Notes under the pieces: model-generated
What the model was told of the DNA's origin: nothing
Database searches by the model: none
What the model saw: the letters and a program-made list of their open reading frames with translations, nothing else
Origin: Alphaproteobacteria bacterium
GTDB lineage: Bacteria > Pseudomonadota > Alphaproteobacteria > SHVW01
Assembly: GCA_009694085.1 (NCBI GenBank)
Contig: SHVW01000004.1
Span: 1-56,288 of the forward strand
Reading direction: 5' to 3'
DNA: 56,288 nucleotides
Shown: one piece after another, positions 9,035 to 16,850 of the stretch
Numbering within the stretch: position 1 is the first letter of the stretch
Layout: every line of letters begins with the position of its first letter
Program-made: the position numbers and the translations under genes

Positions 9035-9334
9035 TTACGCGGCAGGTCGGCCCTGGCCGACAGGCGCCGCGCTATAGTCGCGCGTCAGTTCCTCGGGAAA
9101 GGCGCGATATCTGAGGCTGTCGGCATGAAGTTCGAACTGATCGTCCCAATGCAGCGCCTCGCCATCCTCAACAATCGTCATGGCCGACACGAATCTGGTC
9201 GGGCTGCGGAATGGCGCAGCCACCTCCGCCATTGCGACAAGGCTCGACACATCGACACGCGCCGATACCCCATCCTCGAATTCGATATCTAAGGAGAAAT
9301 CAGGCCTTGCTTGGGCGCGAACAATTCGGTGCAT
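9035..9334 (-). CDS. DUF2442 domain-containing protein
   Basis: This 99-residue protein has the DUF2442 pattern: an alternating strand region with FSLDIEFEDG and RVDVSSL, then a loop with WDDQFELHADSLR near residues 65-77, followed by a short tail. The family is small, soluble and of unproven function, and often sits beside DUF4160 genes, as here (3-base gap). This pairing has the look of a two-gene toxin-antitoxin or regulator unit, but I can only infer that. Its 3' end is 3 bases from the start of the EEP gene. Confidence 0.8.
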   Translation of the reverse strand: MHRIVRAQARPDFSLDIEFEDGVSARVDVSSLVAMAEVAAPFRSPTRFVSAMTIVEDGEALHWDDQFELHADSLRYRAFPEELTRDYSAAPVGQGRPAA

Positions 9335-9337
9335 CGC

Positions 9338-9598
9338 CTACTCCGTAGCCTTGCCAATGGGGCGACCGGCCGCAGCATCGATCCACAACTCGTTTAGTTT
9401 AGCACGACGCGCCATCATCCAACCTTGCAGCCGGCGCAGCATGGCCGGACCGATGACGCCGCGCACCTCCAAGACGGACGCCTCGGCAATGGCCAGCTTG
9501 AGCCGAAAATCCGCACCGAACGCATGCACATGCGGCGGTTCGTGGTCGAACGGAAAGATCATGATCCGCACCCCATCGACGATCGCCACGGTCGGCAT
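9338..9598 (-). CDS. DUF4160 domain-containing protein
   Basis: This 86-residue protein contains the DUF4160 hallmark DHEPPHVHAFG (about residues 15-25) followed by a segment predicted as an alpha helix (RLQGWMMARRAKLNELW). I chose ATG 9598 (MPTVAIVDGVRI), the standard family N-terminus; an open frame continues 15 codons upstream without family similarity. It is the first gene of the small minus-strand operon. The neighbour DUF2442 is the usual partner. Function is unknown. The conserved His/Glu cluster suggests nucleic-acid or metal binding, which is a guess. Confidence 0.8.
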   Translation of the reverse strand: MPTVAIVDGVRIMIFPFDHEPPHVHAFGADFRLKLAIAEASVLEVRGVIGPAMLRRLQGWMMARRAKLNELWIDAAAGRPIGKATE

Positions 9599-9719
9599 CA
9601 ATGCCCCGCTTATAACCCAATGACGACACCCGCAGACTGGCAAGGATAAGGGAGCCCAAGGCGCAAAGCAAATCCGTGGCAGTCCTGACTAGCAACGGGG
9701 GATTTTCGGCGCAACCGCA

Positions 9720-10478
9720 TCACGGCAGATAGGCCCCACCGTTGACATGCAAGGTCTGGCCTGTGATATAGCGTGACTCATGCAAGCAGAGGTGGCGCAC
9801 CAGAGCCGCGACCTCTTCCGGCCGGCCTTTACGCGGGATGGGCGGCAACTCGCCGCCGGGGTGTTGGCCGGGTCCGCCGGCCGAGGCGCCGCGCGCGGTC
9901 TCGATCGTGCCGGGCACCACGCAATTGGCGGTGATGCCGCGTTCCGCGTATTCGATGGCAAGCGCCTTGGTCAGGCCGACCAGCCCGGCCTTGGCCGCGA
10001 CCACATGGGCGCGGAGCGCCGCGCCGGTGTGGCCGGTGCGTCCGCCGATATTGACGATAGTACCGCCGCCGGCCCGCAGCATGTGGGGCAATGCGGCTCG
10101 CGCGCATAGAAAGGCGCCGTCCAGCGTAACGCCTGTGATCTCGCGCCACTGGGCCAGCGTCATGGATTCGAACGCTTGGGTTTTGCGGAGCGCAGCGTTG
10201 TTGACCAGGATATCGAGGCGGCCATAGGTGGCGATGGCATCGTCGATCAGCCCTTGGGCGGCACCCTCCACGGTCACGTCGGCCAGATGGACGCGCGCCC
10301 GGCCACCGCTGGCGGCAACATGCGCCACCGTTTCTTCCGCCCCGGCCCGATCCGTCCGGGCGTTGACGACAACCGCCGCGCCGGCTTCGGCCAGCGCCGT
10401 CACGATAGCGCGGCCGATGTTGCGCGCAGCGCCGGTGACGATGGCGACCTTGCCGGCCAGGGGCGTCAGAACAGTCAT
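9720..10478 (-). CDS. SDR-fold oxidoreductase-like protein lacking the catalytic Tyr
   Basis: This 252-residue Rossmann protein of the short-chain dehydrogenase/reductase superfamily has the cofactor motif TGAARNIGRA (about residues 15-24), NNAA at about 92-95, and a C-terminal ITGQTLHVNGGAYLP typical of FabG-like members. The active site is abnormal: the YxxxK position reads VVAAK preceded by His (AHVVAAK), and the usual catalytic Ser position is in NIGGRTG, without Ser. The Lys is kept. It may bind NAD(P) but work by another chemistry or as a non-catalytic partner. It is divergent from the ABC ATPase at 10584 and shares the 105-base promoter region with it. Confidence 0.85.
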   Translation of the reverse strand: MTVLTPLAGKVAIVTGAARNIGRAIVTALAEAGAAVVVNARTDRAGAEETVAHVAASGGRARVHLADVTVEGAAQGLIDDAIATYGRLDILVNNAALRKTQAFESMTLAQWREITGVTLDGAFLCARAALPHMLRAGGGTIVNIGGRTGHTGAALRAHVVAAKAGLVGLTKALAIEYAERGITANCVVPGTIETARGASAGGPGQHPGGELPPIPRKGRPEEVAALVRHLCLHESRYITGQTLHVNGGAYLP

Positions 10479-10583
10479 GTCGGAGTCCGCTTCTGCTGTA
10501 GTGTCGGGAAATAGGCCGGTATAGTTTCACCCTACGGCACCGGCGGTCAACGCGCGGGCCGCCGAACGGGGAGCTCCAAGGGC
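10479..10583. promoter_or_regulatory. Shared divergent promoter region, SDR-like / ABC importer
   Basis: These 105 bases separate two divergent genes and must hold both promoters. A good -10-like hexamer TATAGT is at 10520-10525 on the plus strand with no convincing -35 at 16-18 bases. A strong ribosome-binding stretch (GGGGAGC) precedes the ATPase start. No clear operator dyad is seen. Confidence 0.3.
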
Positions 10584-11645
10584 ATGGCGGACGTCGAACT
10601 CCAGGGATTGACCAAGCGGTACGGCGACCAGACCGTAGTCAACAGCGTCGATCTCAAAGTCGGGCACGGTCAGCTCGTCTGCCTGCTCGGCCCCTCCGGT
10701 TGCGGCAAGACCACGACGCTGCGACTGATCGCCGGCTTTCTGGAGCCCGATGCCGGCACGATCCGGGTCGGCGACAGGCTGCTGTCCGGCCCCGGCCAGG
10801 CGCTGCCGCCCGAACAGCGCGGCATGTCCATGATCTTTCAGAGCTACGCGCTGTGGCCGCACATGACGATCGCTGACAATGTCGCCTATGGGCTAACGCT
10901 GCGCCGGTTGGACCGCGCGGAAATCGACCGCCGGGTGCAGACGATCTTGGAAGTGACTCAAATGGCCGCCTTCGCTCAGCGCTATCCGGGCGAGTTATCG
11001 GGCGGTCAGCAGCAACGCGTGGCGCTGGCCCGCGCCCTGGTGGTACAGCCGGAAACGCTGCTGCTGGACGAGCCGCTGAGCAATCTCGATGCCAATTTGC
11101 GCGAGGAGATGCGCTTCGAAGTGCGCCGCCTGCACGACCAATACAAGTACACGACCGTCTATGTCACCCACGATCAGGCCGAGGCAATGACGACGGCCGA
11201 TATGATCGTGGTTATGAACAAGGGCCGGATCGAGCAGGCGGGAACACCCGTTCAGATTTTCGAGGAACCGGAAACCGAGTTCGTCGCCCGCTTCCTCGGC
11301 GGCACCAACATCCTGCGCGGCCGTCATGTCGGCGACAATATGGTGCAATCCGGCGCGATTGCCCTCTCCTGCGCGCGGGGCCGTGCGGGTACCGGCGAGG
11401 TCGCCGTGTCGATTCGCCCCCATCGCGTCGAACTGCACACAGCCCAACCCGCCGGCGATGGGCGCAATGTCGCTACTGCGCAAGTGCGCCGCCAAGTCTT
11501 CCTCGGCGTTACCCGCGATTATCTGGTGACGCTGGAGGATGGCACGGAGCTGCGCGCCATTACGACTACGGATGTCGACATTGCCGCGGGCGCTGCGATC
11601 TGGATACGCCTGCCGCCGAATCATTGCCGCGCCTTGGCGTCGTGA
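10584..11645 (+). CDS. ABC transporter ATP-binding protein, Fe3+/spermidine-putrescine type
   Basis: This 353-residue ATPase has Walker A GPSGCGKTT at about residues 36-44, signature LSGGQQQR at about 139-146, Walker B LLLDEPLSNLD just after, the H-loop VTHDQAEAM, and a C-terminal TOBE-like domain from about 240 onward (VSIRPHRVEL). The arrangement is that of FbpC/PotA subunits. It heads a three-gene importer operon, with the binding protein and fused permease directly downstream. Family members carry ferric iron, polyamines, phosphonates or thiamine; the enzymes that follow suggest an organic cargo rather than iron. Confidence 0.92.
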   Translation: MADVELQGLTKRYGDQTVVNSVDLKVGHGQLVCLLGPSGCGKTTTLRLIAGFLEPDAGTIRVGDRLLSGPGQALPPEQRGMSMIFQSYALWPHMTIADNVAYGLTLRRLDRAEIDRRVQTILEVTQMAAFAQRYPGELSGGQQQRVALARALVVQPETLLLDEPLSNLDANLREEMRFEVRRLHDQYKYTTVYVTHDQAEAMTTADMIVVMNKGRIEQAGTPVQIFEEPETEFVARFLGGTNILRGRHVGDNMVQSGAIALSCARGRAGTGEVAVSIRPHRVELHTAQPAGDGRNVATAQVRRQVFLGVTRDYLVTLEDGTELRAITTTDVDIAAGAAIWIRLPPNHCRALAS

Positions 11646-11694
11646 GCGATTCGGTCAATAATGGGTTGCGGAATACCCTATAGGGAGGGACACC

Positions 11695-12738
11695 ATGAGA
11701 GCCATTCGCTTGGGCGCGATGGCGCTGGCCATCACCGTGATCGCCAGCACCGCCTTCGCCGCCGCACCGCCGCCGAGCCCGCTGACGCCAGAGCTGATTG
11801 CGGCAGCCCGCAAGGAAGGCACGGTCAATTTCTACACCGCGATGGATTTGCCGCTGGCCGAGGCCTTGGCCAGGACCTTCGAGGCCAAGTATCCCGGGGT
11901 CAAAGTGCAGGTCGAGCGCAACGGCTCGGAGCGCCTGTTCCAGCGCCTCGGCCAGGAGTACCAGGCCAAGTTGCACATCTGCGACGTGGTCAATTCCTCC
12001 GACGCCGCCCATTTCGTGCGCTGGAAGTTGGATGGCTGGCTGGTGCCGTATGAAACGCCGGAGATCGCCACGCAATTCGAGCCGCGCCATCGCGATCCCG
12101 ATGGCTATTTCGCCGCTTGGCGCAACACGCTGAGCGCGATCTATGTCAACACCAAGCTGGTGTCCGAGGCAGACACGCCTAAGAGCTTCAAGGATCTGCT
12201 CGACCCGAAATGGTCGGGCAAGCTGGCCAAGGGCCATCCCAGCTATTCCGGCGTGGTCATGACCGCAACCCACCAGATCATGACCGCGCTCGGCTGGTCC
12301 TATTTCGAAGCGCTGGCCAAGCAAAAGCCGATGCAGCTCCAATCCGCCCTCGACCCGCCGCGCAAGGTTGCCGTCGGCGAGCGCGATGTCGGCGTGGAGG
12401 GCACGGAGTATCTCGCCTTCACCCTGATCGAGAAGGGCAACCCGCTCAAGATCGTCTATCCCACCGAGGGCACACCGATGGTGACCTCGCCCGCCGGCAT
12501 CATGGCGCAGGCGAAGAATCCGAATGCCGCACGCTTGTTCTATCACCACATCCACACGCTGGAGGCCCAACAGCTCCTGGTCGAGCAGGGCGGCCTGCGT
12601 TCCGTGCACAAGCAAATCAAGGAGCGCCAGGGCCGCACACCGCTGAGCGAGATCAAGCTGCTGCCCGAGGATCCCGTGGCGGTCGAGCGCGACACCGAGA
12701 TGGTCAAGCGACGCTACCGGCAGATATTCGGCACGTAG
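11695..12738 (+). CDS. Periplasmic substrate-binding protein, Fe3+-type (FbpA/AfuA-like) ABC importer
   Basis: This 347-residue secreted protein has a signal peptide (MRAIRLGAMALAITVIASTA, cut near AFAAA) and the type II binding-protein pattern of the FbpA group: GTVNFYTAMD near the mature N-terminus, DVVNSSDAAHF at about 101-111, and a TSPAGIMAQAKNPNAA hinge region. A strong Shine-Dalgarno GGGAGG lies 6 bases before the ATG and partly overlaps a 10-base palindrome CCCTATAGGG at 11676-11685, which might expose or hide the site. The TAG stop overlaps the GTG of the permease gene. The cargo is unknown. Confidence 0.9.
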   Translation: MRAIRLGAMALAITVIASTAFAAAPPPSPLTPELIAAARKEGTVNFYTAMDLPLAEALARTFEAKYPGVKVQVERNGSERLFQRLGQEYQAKLHICDVVNSSDAAHFVRWKLDGWLVPYETPEIATQFEPRHRDPDGYFAAWRNTLSAIYVNTKLVSEADTPKSFKDLLDPKWSGKLAKGHPSYSGVVMTATHQIMTALGWSYFEALAKQKPMQLQSALDPPRKVAVGERDVGVEGTEYLAFTLIEKGNPLKIVYPTEGTPMVTSPAGIMAQAKNPNAARLFYHHIHTLEAQQLLVEQGGLRSVHKQIKERQGRTPLSEIKLLPEDPVAVERDTEMVKRRYRQIFGT

Positions 12739-14447
12739 TGAACGGAGCGGCGACCCAGGCGTTCGGCGGCCGGCGCTTCGATCCTTCGACGCCGGTCTTC
12801 GCGCTGCTGGCGCTGCTGCTCGCAGCCCTGATCTTCCTGCCCATGGGTTGGCTGGCCGTGTTCAGCCTGACCGACCGGGCGGGCCATCTCACGCTCGACC
12901 ATTTCGCCCAACTCTTGAGCGACGACGACATGGTTCGCCCGCTTGCGGTGACCATGATTGTGGCCACCAGCGTCGCCCTGCTGTGCACGCTGGTGGCCGC
13001 CCCCATGGCGTGGTTGATCGCGCGCACGGACATGCCATTGGCGCGGCCGGTGCGCCTGCTGGTCATGGCGTCTTTCGTCACCCCACCCTTCCTGGGCGCG
13101 GTCGCCTGGGAAATTTTGGCGGCACCCAATAGCGGGCTGATCAATCAACTCTACCGACTTGCCTTCGATCTCGGCCGGGAATCCAGATTGGTCGATATCT
13201 ACACGCTGCTCGGCTTGATCCTGGCGATCGCCAACTATACGTTTCCCTACGTCTTCATCCTGGTGGCCAACGGCCTCGACCGCATCCCCGCCGATATGGA
13301 GGATGCGTCCTCGATCCTGGGCGCCTCGCGCTGGCGCACGGCGGCGCGCATCACCATCCCGCTCGTGCTGCCGGCGATCCTGGCGGGCACGCTGATCGCC
13401 TTCCTCCAGGCCATGAACAATTTCGGCTCACCCGCGATCATTGCGCTGCCCGCCGGCTTTCACACCATGACGACCAAGATCTGGAGCATGTTCCAGTATC
13501 CGCCCCAGCCCGGCCTCGCCGCCGCCGCCGCCGTGCCGCTCTTGGTGATCACGATTATGTTGTTGCGGACCCAGCACGCCATGCTGGGGCGACGCGGCTA
13601 TGCGGTGGTCGGCGGCAAGGGCGGGCAGAGTCGGCTCGTCCGCCTGGGCTGGCTGCGTTGGCCGGCACTGGGTTTCTGCATGCTGGTGGTCGGCGGCGCC
13701 GTCATCCTGCCCTATGCCGCCCTGGTGCTGACCGCATTCGCCAAGACGCTCACCATCACTTGGTCGCCGGCGGGCTTCGGCCTCGACAATTTCCGCTTCG
13801 TCTTTTTCGAGTTCTCCAGCACGCCGCTGGCGCTCAAGAATACCTTCATGCTCGGCTTCGCAGCCGCCACCGTGGGCACCGTAGTGACGCTCGTGATCGC
13901 CTATGTCGTGTCGCGCCGCGCCGTGCCGGGCCACGGGTTGCTGGGATTCCTAGCGACCGCGCCGATCGCCATTCCTGGCATCGTGTTCGGCGTCGGCCTG
14001 TTCTTCGCCTATACCCACCCGCCCCTGGTGATCTACGGCACGCTCGCCATCATGTTCATTGCCTTCCTGACGACCGAACTGCCCATCGGTTTCCAGCAAT
14101 TTCAGGCTGCCTTCCGCGGCATCCATATCGAGTTGGAAGAGGCTAGCCGAATCTTGGGCGCCTCCCGATTGCGCGCGCTGAAAGACGTGATCGCACCCTT
14201 GATCGTCACGGCGGTCGTGTCGACCTGGTGCTTCATCTTCATCGCCGCCATTCGCGAATTGTCGGCTGCCGTCCTGCTCTATACGGCGAACACCAAGGTG
14301 CTTTCCGTTGTCATCTACGATCTGAACGAGAACGGCGAACTCGGCTCGATCGCCGTTCTTGGCCTGCTGTTGTTGGTCGTGACCTTTGCCATCATCGCGC
14401 TTGCCTACCGGCTGCCGCGCGCCCAGTCCATACCGACATCGGCCTGA
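12738..14447 (+). CDS. Fused double-domain ABC permease, FbpB/AfuB-like
   Basis: This 569-residue inner-membrane permease joins two six-helix halves. Each half carries an EAA coupling motif: EDASSILGASRWRTA at about residues 187-201 and EEASRILGASRLRAL at about 468-482. The start is a GTG at 12738 overlapping the binding-protein stop (TAGTG); the frame remains open far upstream but that part lies inside the binding-protein gene. The fused architecture is the norm for the ferric/thiamine-type importer class. It completes the importer encoded from 10584. Confidence 0.9.
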   Translation: MNGAATQAFGGRRFDPSTPVFALLALLLAALIFLPMGWLAVFSLTDRAGHLTLDHFAQLLSDDDMVRPLAVTMIVATSVALLCTLVAAPMAWLIARTDMPLARPVRLLVMASFVTPPFLGAVAWEILAAPNSGLINQLYRLAFDLGRESRLVDIYTLLGLILAIANYTFPYVFILVANGLDRIPADMEDASSILGASRWRTAARITIPLVLPAILAGTLIAFLQAMNNFGSPAIIALPAGFHTMTTKIWSMFQYPPQPGLAAAAAVPLLVITIMLLRTQHAMLGRRGYAVVGGKGGQSRLVRLGWLRWPALGFCMLVVGGAVILPYAALVLTAFAKTLTITWSPAGFGLDNFRFVFFEFSSTPLALKNTFMLGFAAATVGTVVTLVIAYVVSRRAVPGHGLLGFLATAPIAIPGIVFGVGLFFAYTHPPLVIYGTLAIMFIAFLTTELPIGFQQFQAAFRGIHIELEEASRILGASRLRALKDVIAPLIVTAVVSTWCFIFIAAIRELSAAVLLYTANTKVLSVVIYDLNENGELGSIAVLGLLLLVVTFAIIALAYRLPRAQSIPTSA

Positions 14448-14474
14448 TCCGGCCGCGCCAACCAGGAGATCGGA

Positions 14475-15191
14475 ATGCTGTCGCCCCAGGGTCGCGTGAT
14501 CATGATTTCCGGTGCCAATCGCGGCATTGGGTTGGGGCTGGCGCGCTGCCTCCACACCAAAGGCTATACGCTAAGCCTGGGCGCGCGTAGTCTCGCCGCG
14601 CTCGACACGGCCGTCACCACGCTGGCGGGCGAACGTGTCTTGACCCATGCGCTCGATGTCGCCGACAAGGCCTCGGCCGCCGCCTGGGTTGCGGCCACGG
14701 CTAAGCGCTTCGGACACATCGATGGATTGATCAACAATGCCGGTATTTCGCGCCAGACCAAGATCATGGACGATGACGAGGCCGAGCTGGACGAGATGTG
14801 GCTGGTCAACGTCAAGGGACCGTTGCGCCTGACCCGCTTCGCCATGCCTCACCTGAAGGCGAGCGGCTCGGGGCGGATCGTCAATATTGCCTCGATGTCG
14901 GGCAAGCGGGTCAAGAACGACCATGTCGGCTATTCCATCAGCAAATTCGCCGTGGTCGCCTTGACCCATGCGACGCGCCGGCTCGGCTGGGAGGACGGCG
15001 TGCGCGCGACCGTGGTGTGCCCCAGCTTCGTCGCCACCGACATGACGGTTTATGCCACGGACAGGGTAGCCGCGCACAATATGACCCAGCCCGGCGATTT
15101 GGCCGAGCTGGTAGCTGCCGTGATCGCGCTCCCCAACAATGCCGCCGTGGCCGAGCTGCTGGTCAATTGCCGGCTGGAAGACATGCTGTGA
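14475..15191 (+). CDS. Short-chain dehydrogenase/reductase
   Basis: This 238-residue classical SDR has the NAD(P) motif SGANRGIG (about residues 12-19), NNAG at about 89-92, catalytic Ser in NIASMSG, and YSISK as the catalytic YxxxK at about 155-159. A good AGGAG precedes the ATG. It lies 27 bases after the permease gene and its stop overlaps the GTG of the 2Fe-2S subunit, so it is part of the importer-dehydrogenase operon. It would oxidise or reduce a hydroxyl or keto group of the imported compound or of its deaminated product. Confidence 0.88.
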   Translation: MLSPQGRVIMISGANRGIGLGLARCLHTKGYTLSLGARSLAALDTAVTTLAGERVLTHALDVADKASAAAWVAATAKRFGHIDGLINNAGISRQTKIMDDDEAELDEMWLVNVKGPLRLTRFAMPHLKASGSGRIVNIASMSGKRVKNDHVGYSISKFAVVALTHATRRLGWEDGVRATVVCPSFVATDMTVYATDRVAAHNMTQPGDLAELVAAVIALPNNAAVAELLVNCRLEDML

Positions 15192-15487
15192 GCGGGCAGT
15201 TCCAGCGGCTCGCTGAAACCAATCGGCCGCGCTTGGCGATCACCATCGACGGCGAGCCGGCGGAGGCATTGGCCGGCGATACCGTGCTGACCGCATTGCT
15301 CGCTCATACCCGGCGCGTGCGCATAGCGGAGTTCGGCGGCGAGCCGCGCGCCGGTTTCTGCCTGATGGGCGCCTGCCAGGATTGCTGGGTCGGGCTGGCC
15401 GATGGACGGCGCCTGCGCGCCTGCACCAGCTTCGCGGAGGCCGGCATGGCGCTGGAAACCACGGGCATGACGCTCCGTGGCCGCTGA
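15188..15487 (+). CDS. (2Fe-2S)-binding small subunit, HcnA-like amino-acid dehydrogenase
   Basis: This 99-residue ferredoxin-like protein has four cysteines spaced for a plant-type [2Fe-2S] cluster: C58, C63, C66 and C79 (GFCLMGACQDC then RACTSF). It resembles HcnA and the small subunits of opine oxidase and D-hydroxyproline dehydrogenase complexes. The start is GTG 15188, overlapping the SDR stop; a longer open frame upstream is inside the SDR gene. The next gene begins 11 bases before its stop. It would pass electrons from the flavin subunits encoded next to the respiratory chain. Confidence 0.88.
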   Translation: MSGQFQRLAETNRPRLAITIDGEPAEALAGDTVLTALLAHTRRVRIAEFGGEPRAGFCLMGACQDCWVGLADGRRLRACTSFAEAGMALETTGMTLRGR

Positions 15488-16850
15488 GCCGCCCGTCATT
15501 GTCGGCACCGGGCCGGCGGGCACGCGGGCGGCCGAAACGCTGGTCCGCGCGGGACTCCGGCCCATCGTGATCGACGAGGCCCCGGCCAGCGGCGGACAGA
15601 TCTATCGCCGCCAACCCCCGGGCTTCACGCGCGCCGACACCGAAGTTTATGGCTTCGAGGCCGACAAAGCCACCCGCCTCCATCGCGCTTTCGATGGGTT
15701 GGCCGACCGCATCGACTATCGGCCGAACACTTTAGTCTGGAGCATCCGGCCCGACCGCATGCATCTGCTCCGGGGTGGACGCGTTAACGAGCTGGCCTTC
15801 AGCCATGCCATCTTCGCCACCGGCGCCATGGACCGCGTCATTCCGTTCCCCAGCTGGACTCTGCCTGGCGTGTTCACGCTCGGCGGCGCCCAGGTCGCGC
15901 TCAAATATCAGGGCTGCGCCATCGGCCGCCGCGTCGTCTTTCTCGGCACGGGGCCTCTGCTCTATCTCGTGGCCTACCAGTACGCGCGTGCCGGCGCGCG
16001 TGTTGTCGCCGTGCTCGACACCGCACCGTTTGCCGGCAAGCTGGCGGCGCTTCCAGCGCTGCTCGCCCGGCCCGGGATGGCCGCCAAGGGCATGTTCTAT
16101 CTGGGCTGGTTGCGGAGTCGCGGCGTGACCGTGGCATCGGGCATCCGGCCCGTGGGCGTCGAAGGCACGGACGCCGTCGCCGGCCTGGTCTGGCGCGACG
16201 ATGCCGGGCGGGAGCATCGCACCGATTGCGATGCCATCGCGCTCGGCTTCGGGTTGAAAGCGGAGACCCAGTTGGCCGACTTGGCCGAAGTCCCTTTCAC
16301 TTGGGATAATCTGCAACGACAATGGCTGCCCGAACGGGACGGTTGGGGCCGCACCCCGGTGGGCGGAATTTATCTAGCCGGCGACGGTGCCGGCATCCTG
16401 GGCGCGGACGCGGCGGAATTGACGGGCGAGCGAGCCGCTCTGGCCTTGTTGCAAGATCGCGGCCCCGGCGATCACGGCCAGCGCGTCGCAGCGATAAATG
16501 CGGAATTGGATCGCCATAGGCGTTTCCGCGCCGGGCTGGAGGCTGCTTTCCCCTTCCCTGACGACCTCGCCCGCTCGACCGCCGACGACACCATCCTGTG
16601 CCGCTGCGAGGGTGTGAGCGCCGGCGAGCTACGCCGAGCCGCCAGCGAATTGGGCGCCGGCGAGGTCAACCGGGCCAAGGCGTTCAGCCGGGTCGGCATG
16701 GGCCGCTGCCAGGGCCGCGTCTGCGGCCCAGCCGCCGCCGAAATCCTGGCCGCTGCGCTGGGCGTGCCGATTGAGCAGGCCGGCCGGCTGCGCGGACAGG
16801 CTCCGGTCAAGCCGTTGCCCATGGCCGCAGTGTTGGACACCACACAATGA
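15477..16850 (+). CDS. NAD(P)/FAD-dependent oxidoreductase with BFD-like 2Fe-2S domain, HcnB-like subunit
   Basis: This 457-residue flavoprotein has a first dinucleotide fold starting VIVGTGPAG (about residues 7-15), a second with VVFLGTGPLLYLVAYQ at about 158-173, and a FAD-loop IYLAGDGAGI at about 298-307. The C-terminus carries a bacterioferritin-associated-ferredoxin-like domain with C375, C377, C411 and C416. This is the HcnB/OoxA architecture. The GTG start overlaps the small subunit by 11 bases and the stop overlaps the next gene, so the three subunits are tightly coupled. The substrate-binding flavin is expected in the next subunit. Confidence 0.9.
   Translation: MAAEPPVIVGTGPAGTRAAETLVRAGLRPIVIDEAPASGGQIYRRQPPGFTRADTEVYGFEADKATRLHRAFDGLADRIDYRPNTLVWSIRPDRMHLLRGGRVNELAFSHAIFATGAMDRVIPFPSWTLPGVFTLGGAQVALKYQGCAIGRRVVFLGTGPLLYLVAYQYARAGARVVAVLDTAPFAGKLAALPALLARPGMAAKGMFYLGWLRSRGVTVASGIRPVGVEGTDAVAGLVWRDDAGREHRTDCDAIALGFGLKAETQLADLAEVPFTWDNLQRQWLPERDGWGRTPVGGIYLAGDGAGILGADAAELTGERAALALLQDRGPGDHGQRVAAINAELDRHRRFRAGLEAAFPFPDDLARSTADDTILCRCEGVSAGELRRAASELGAGEVNRAKAFSRVGMGRCQGRVCGPAAAEILAAALGVPIEQAGRLRGQAPVKPLPMAAVLDTTQ

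Noticed and set aside
11676..11685. Palindrome CCCTATAGGG as an operator or insertion-site remnant
   Set aside because: Only 10 bases and overlapping the Shine-Dalgarno; too short to separate from chance, so noted only within the binding-protein entry.
10584..14447. Assignment of the importer as a ferric iron system (fbpABC)
   Set aside because: Family likeness alone does not fix the cargo, and the downstream dehydrogenase genes argue for an organic substrate, so no gene symbols are given.
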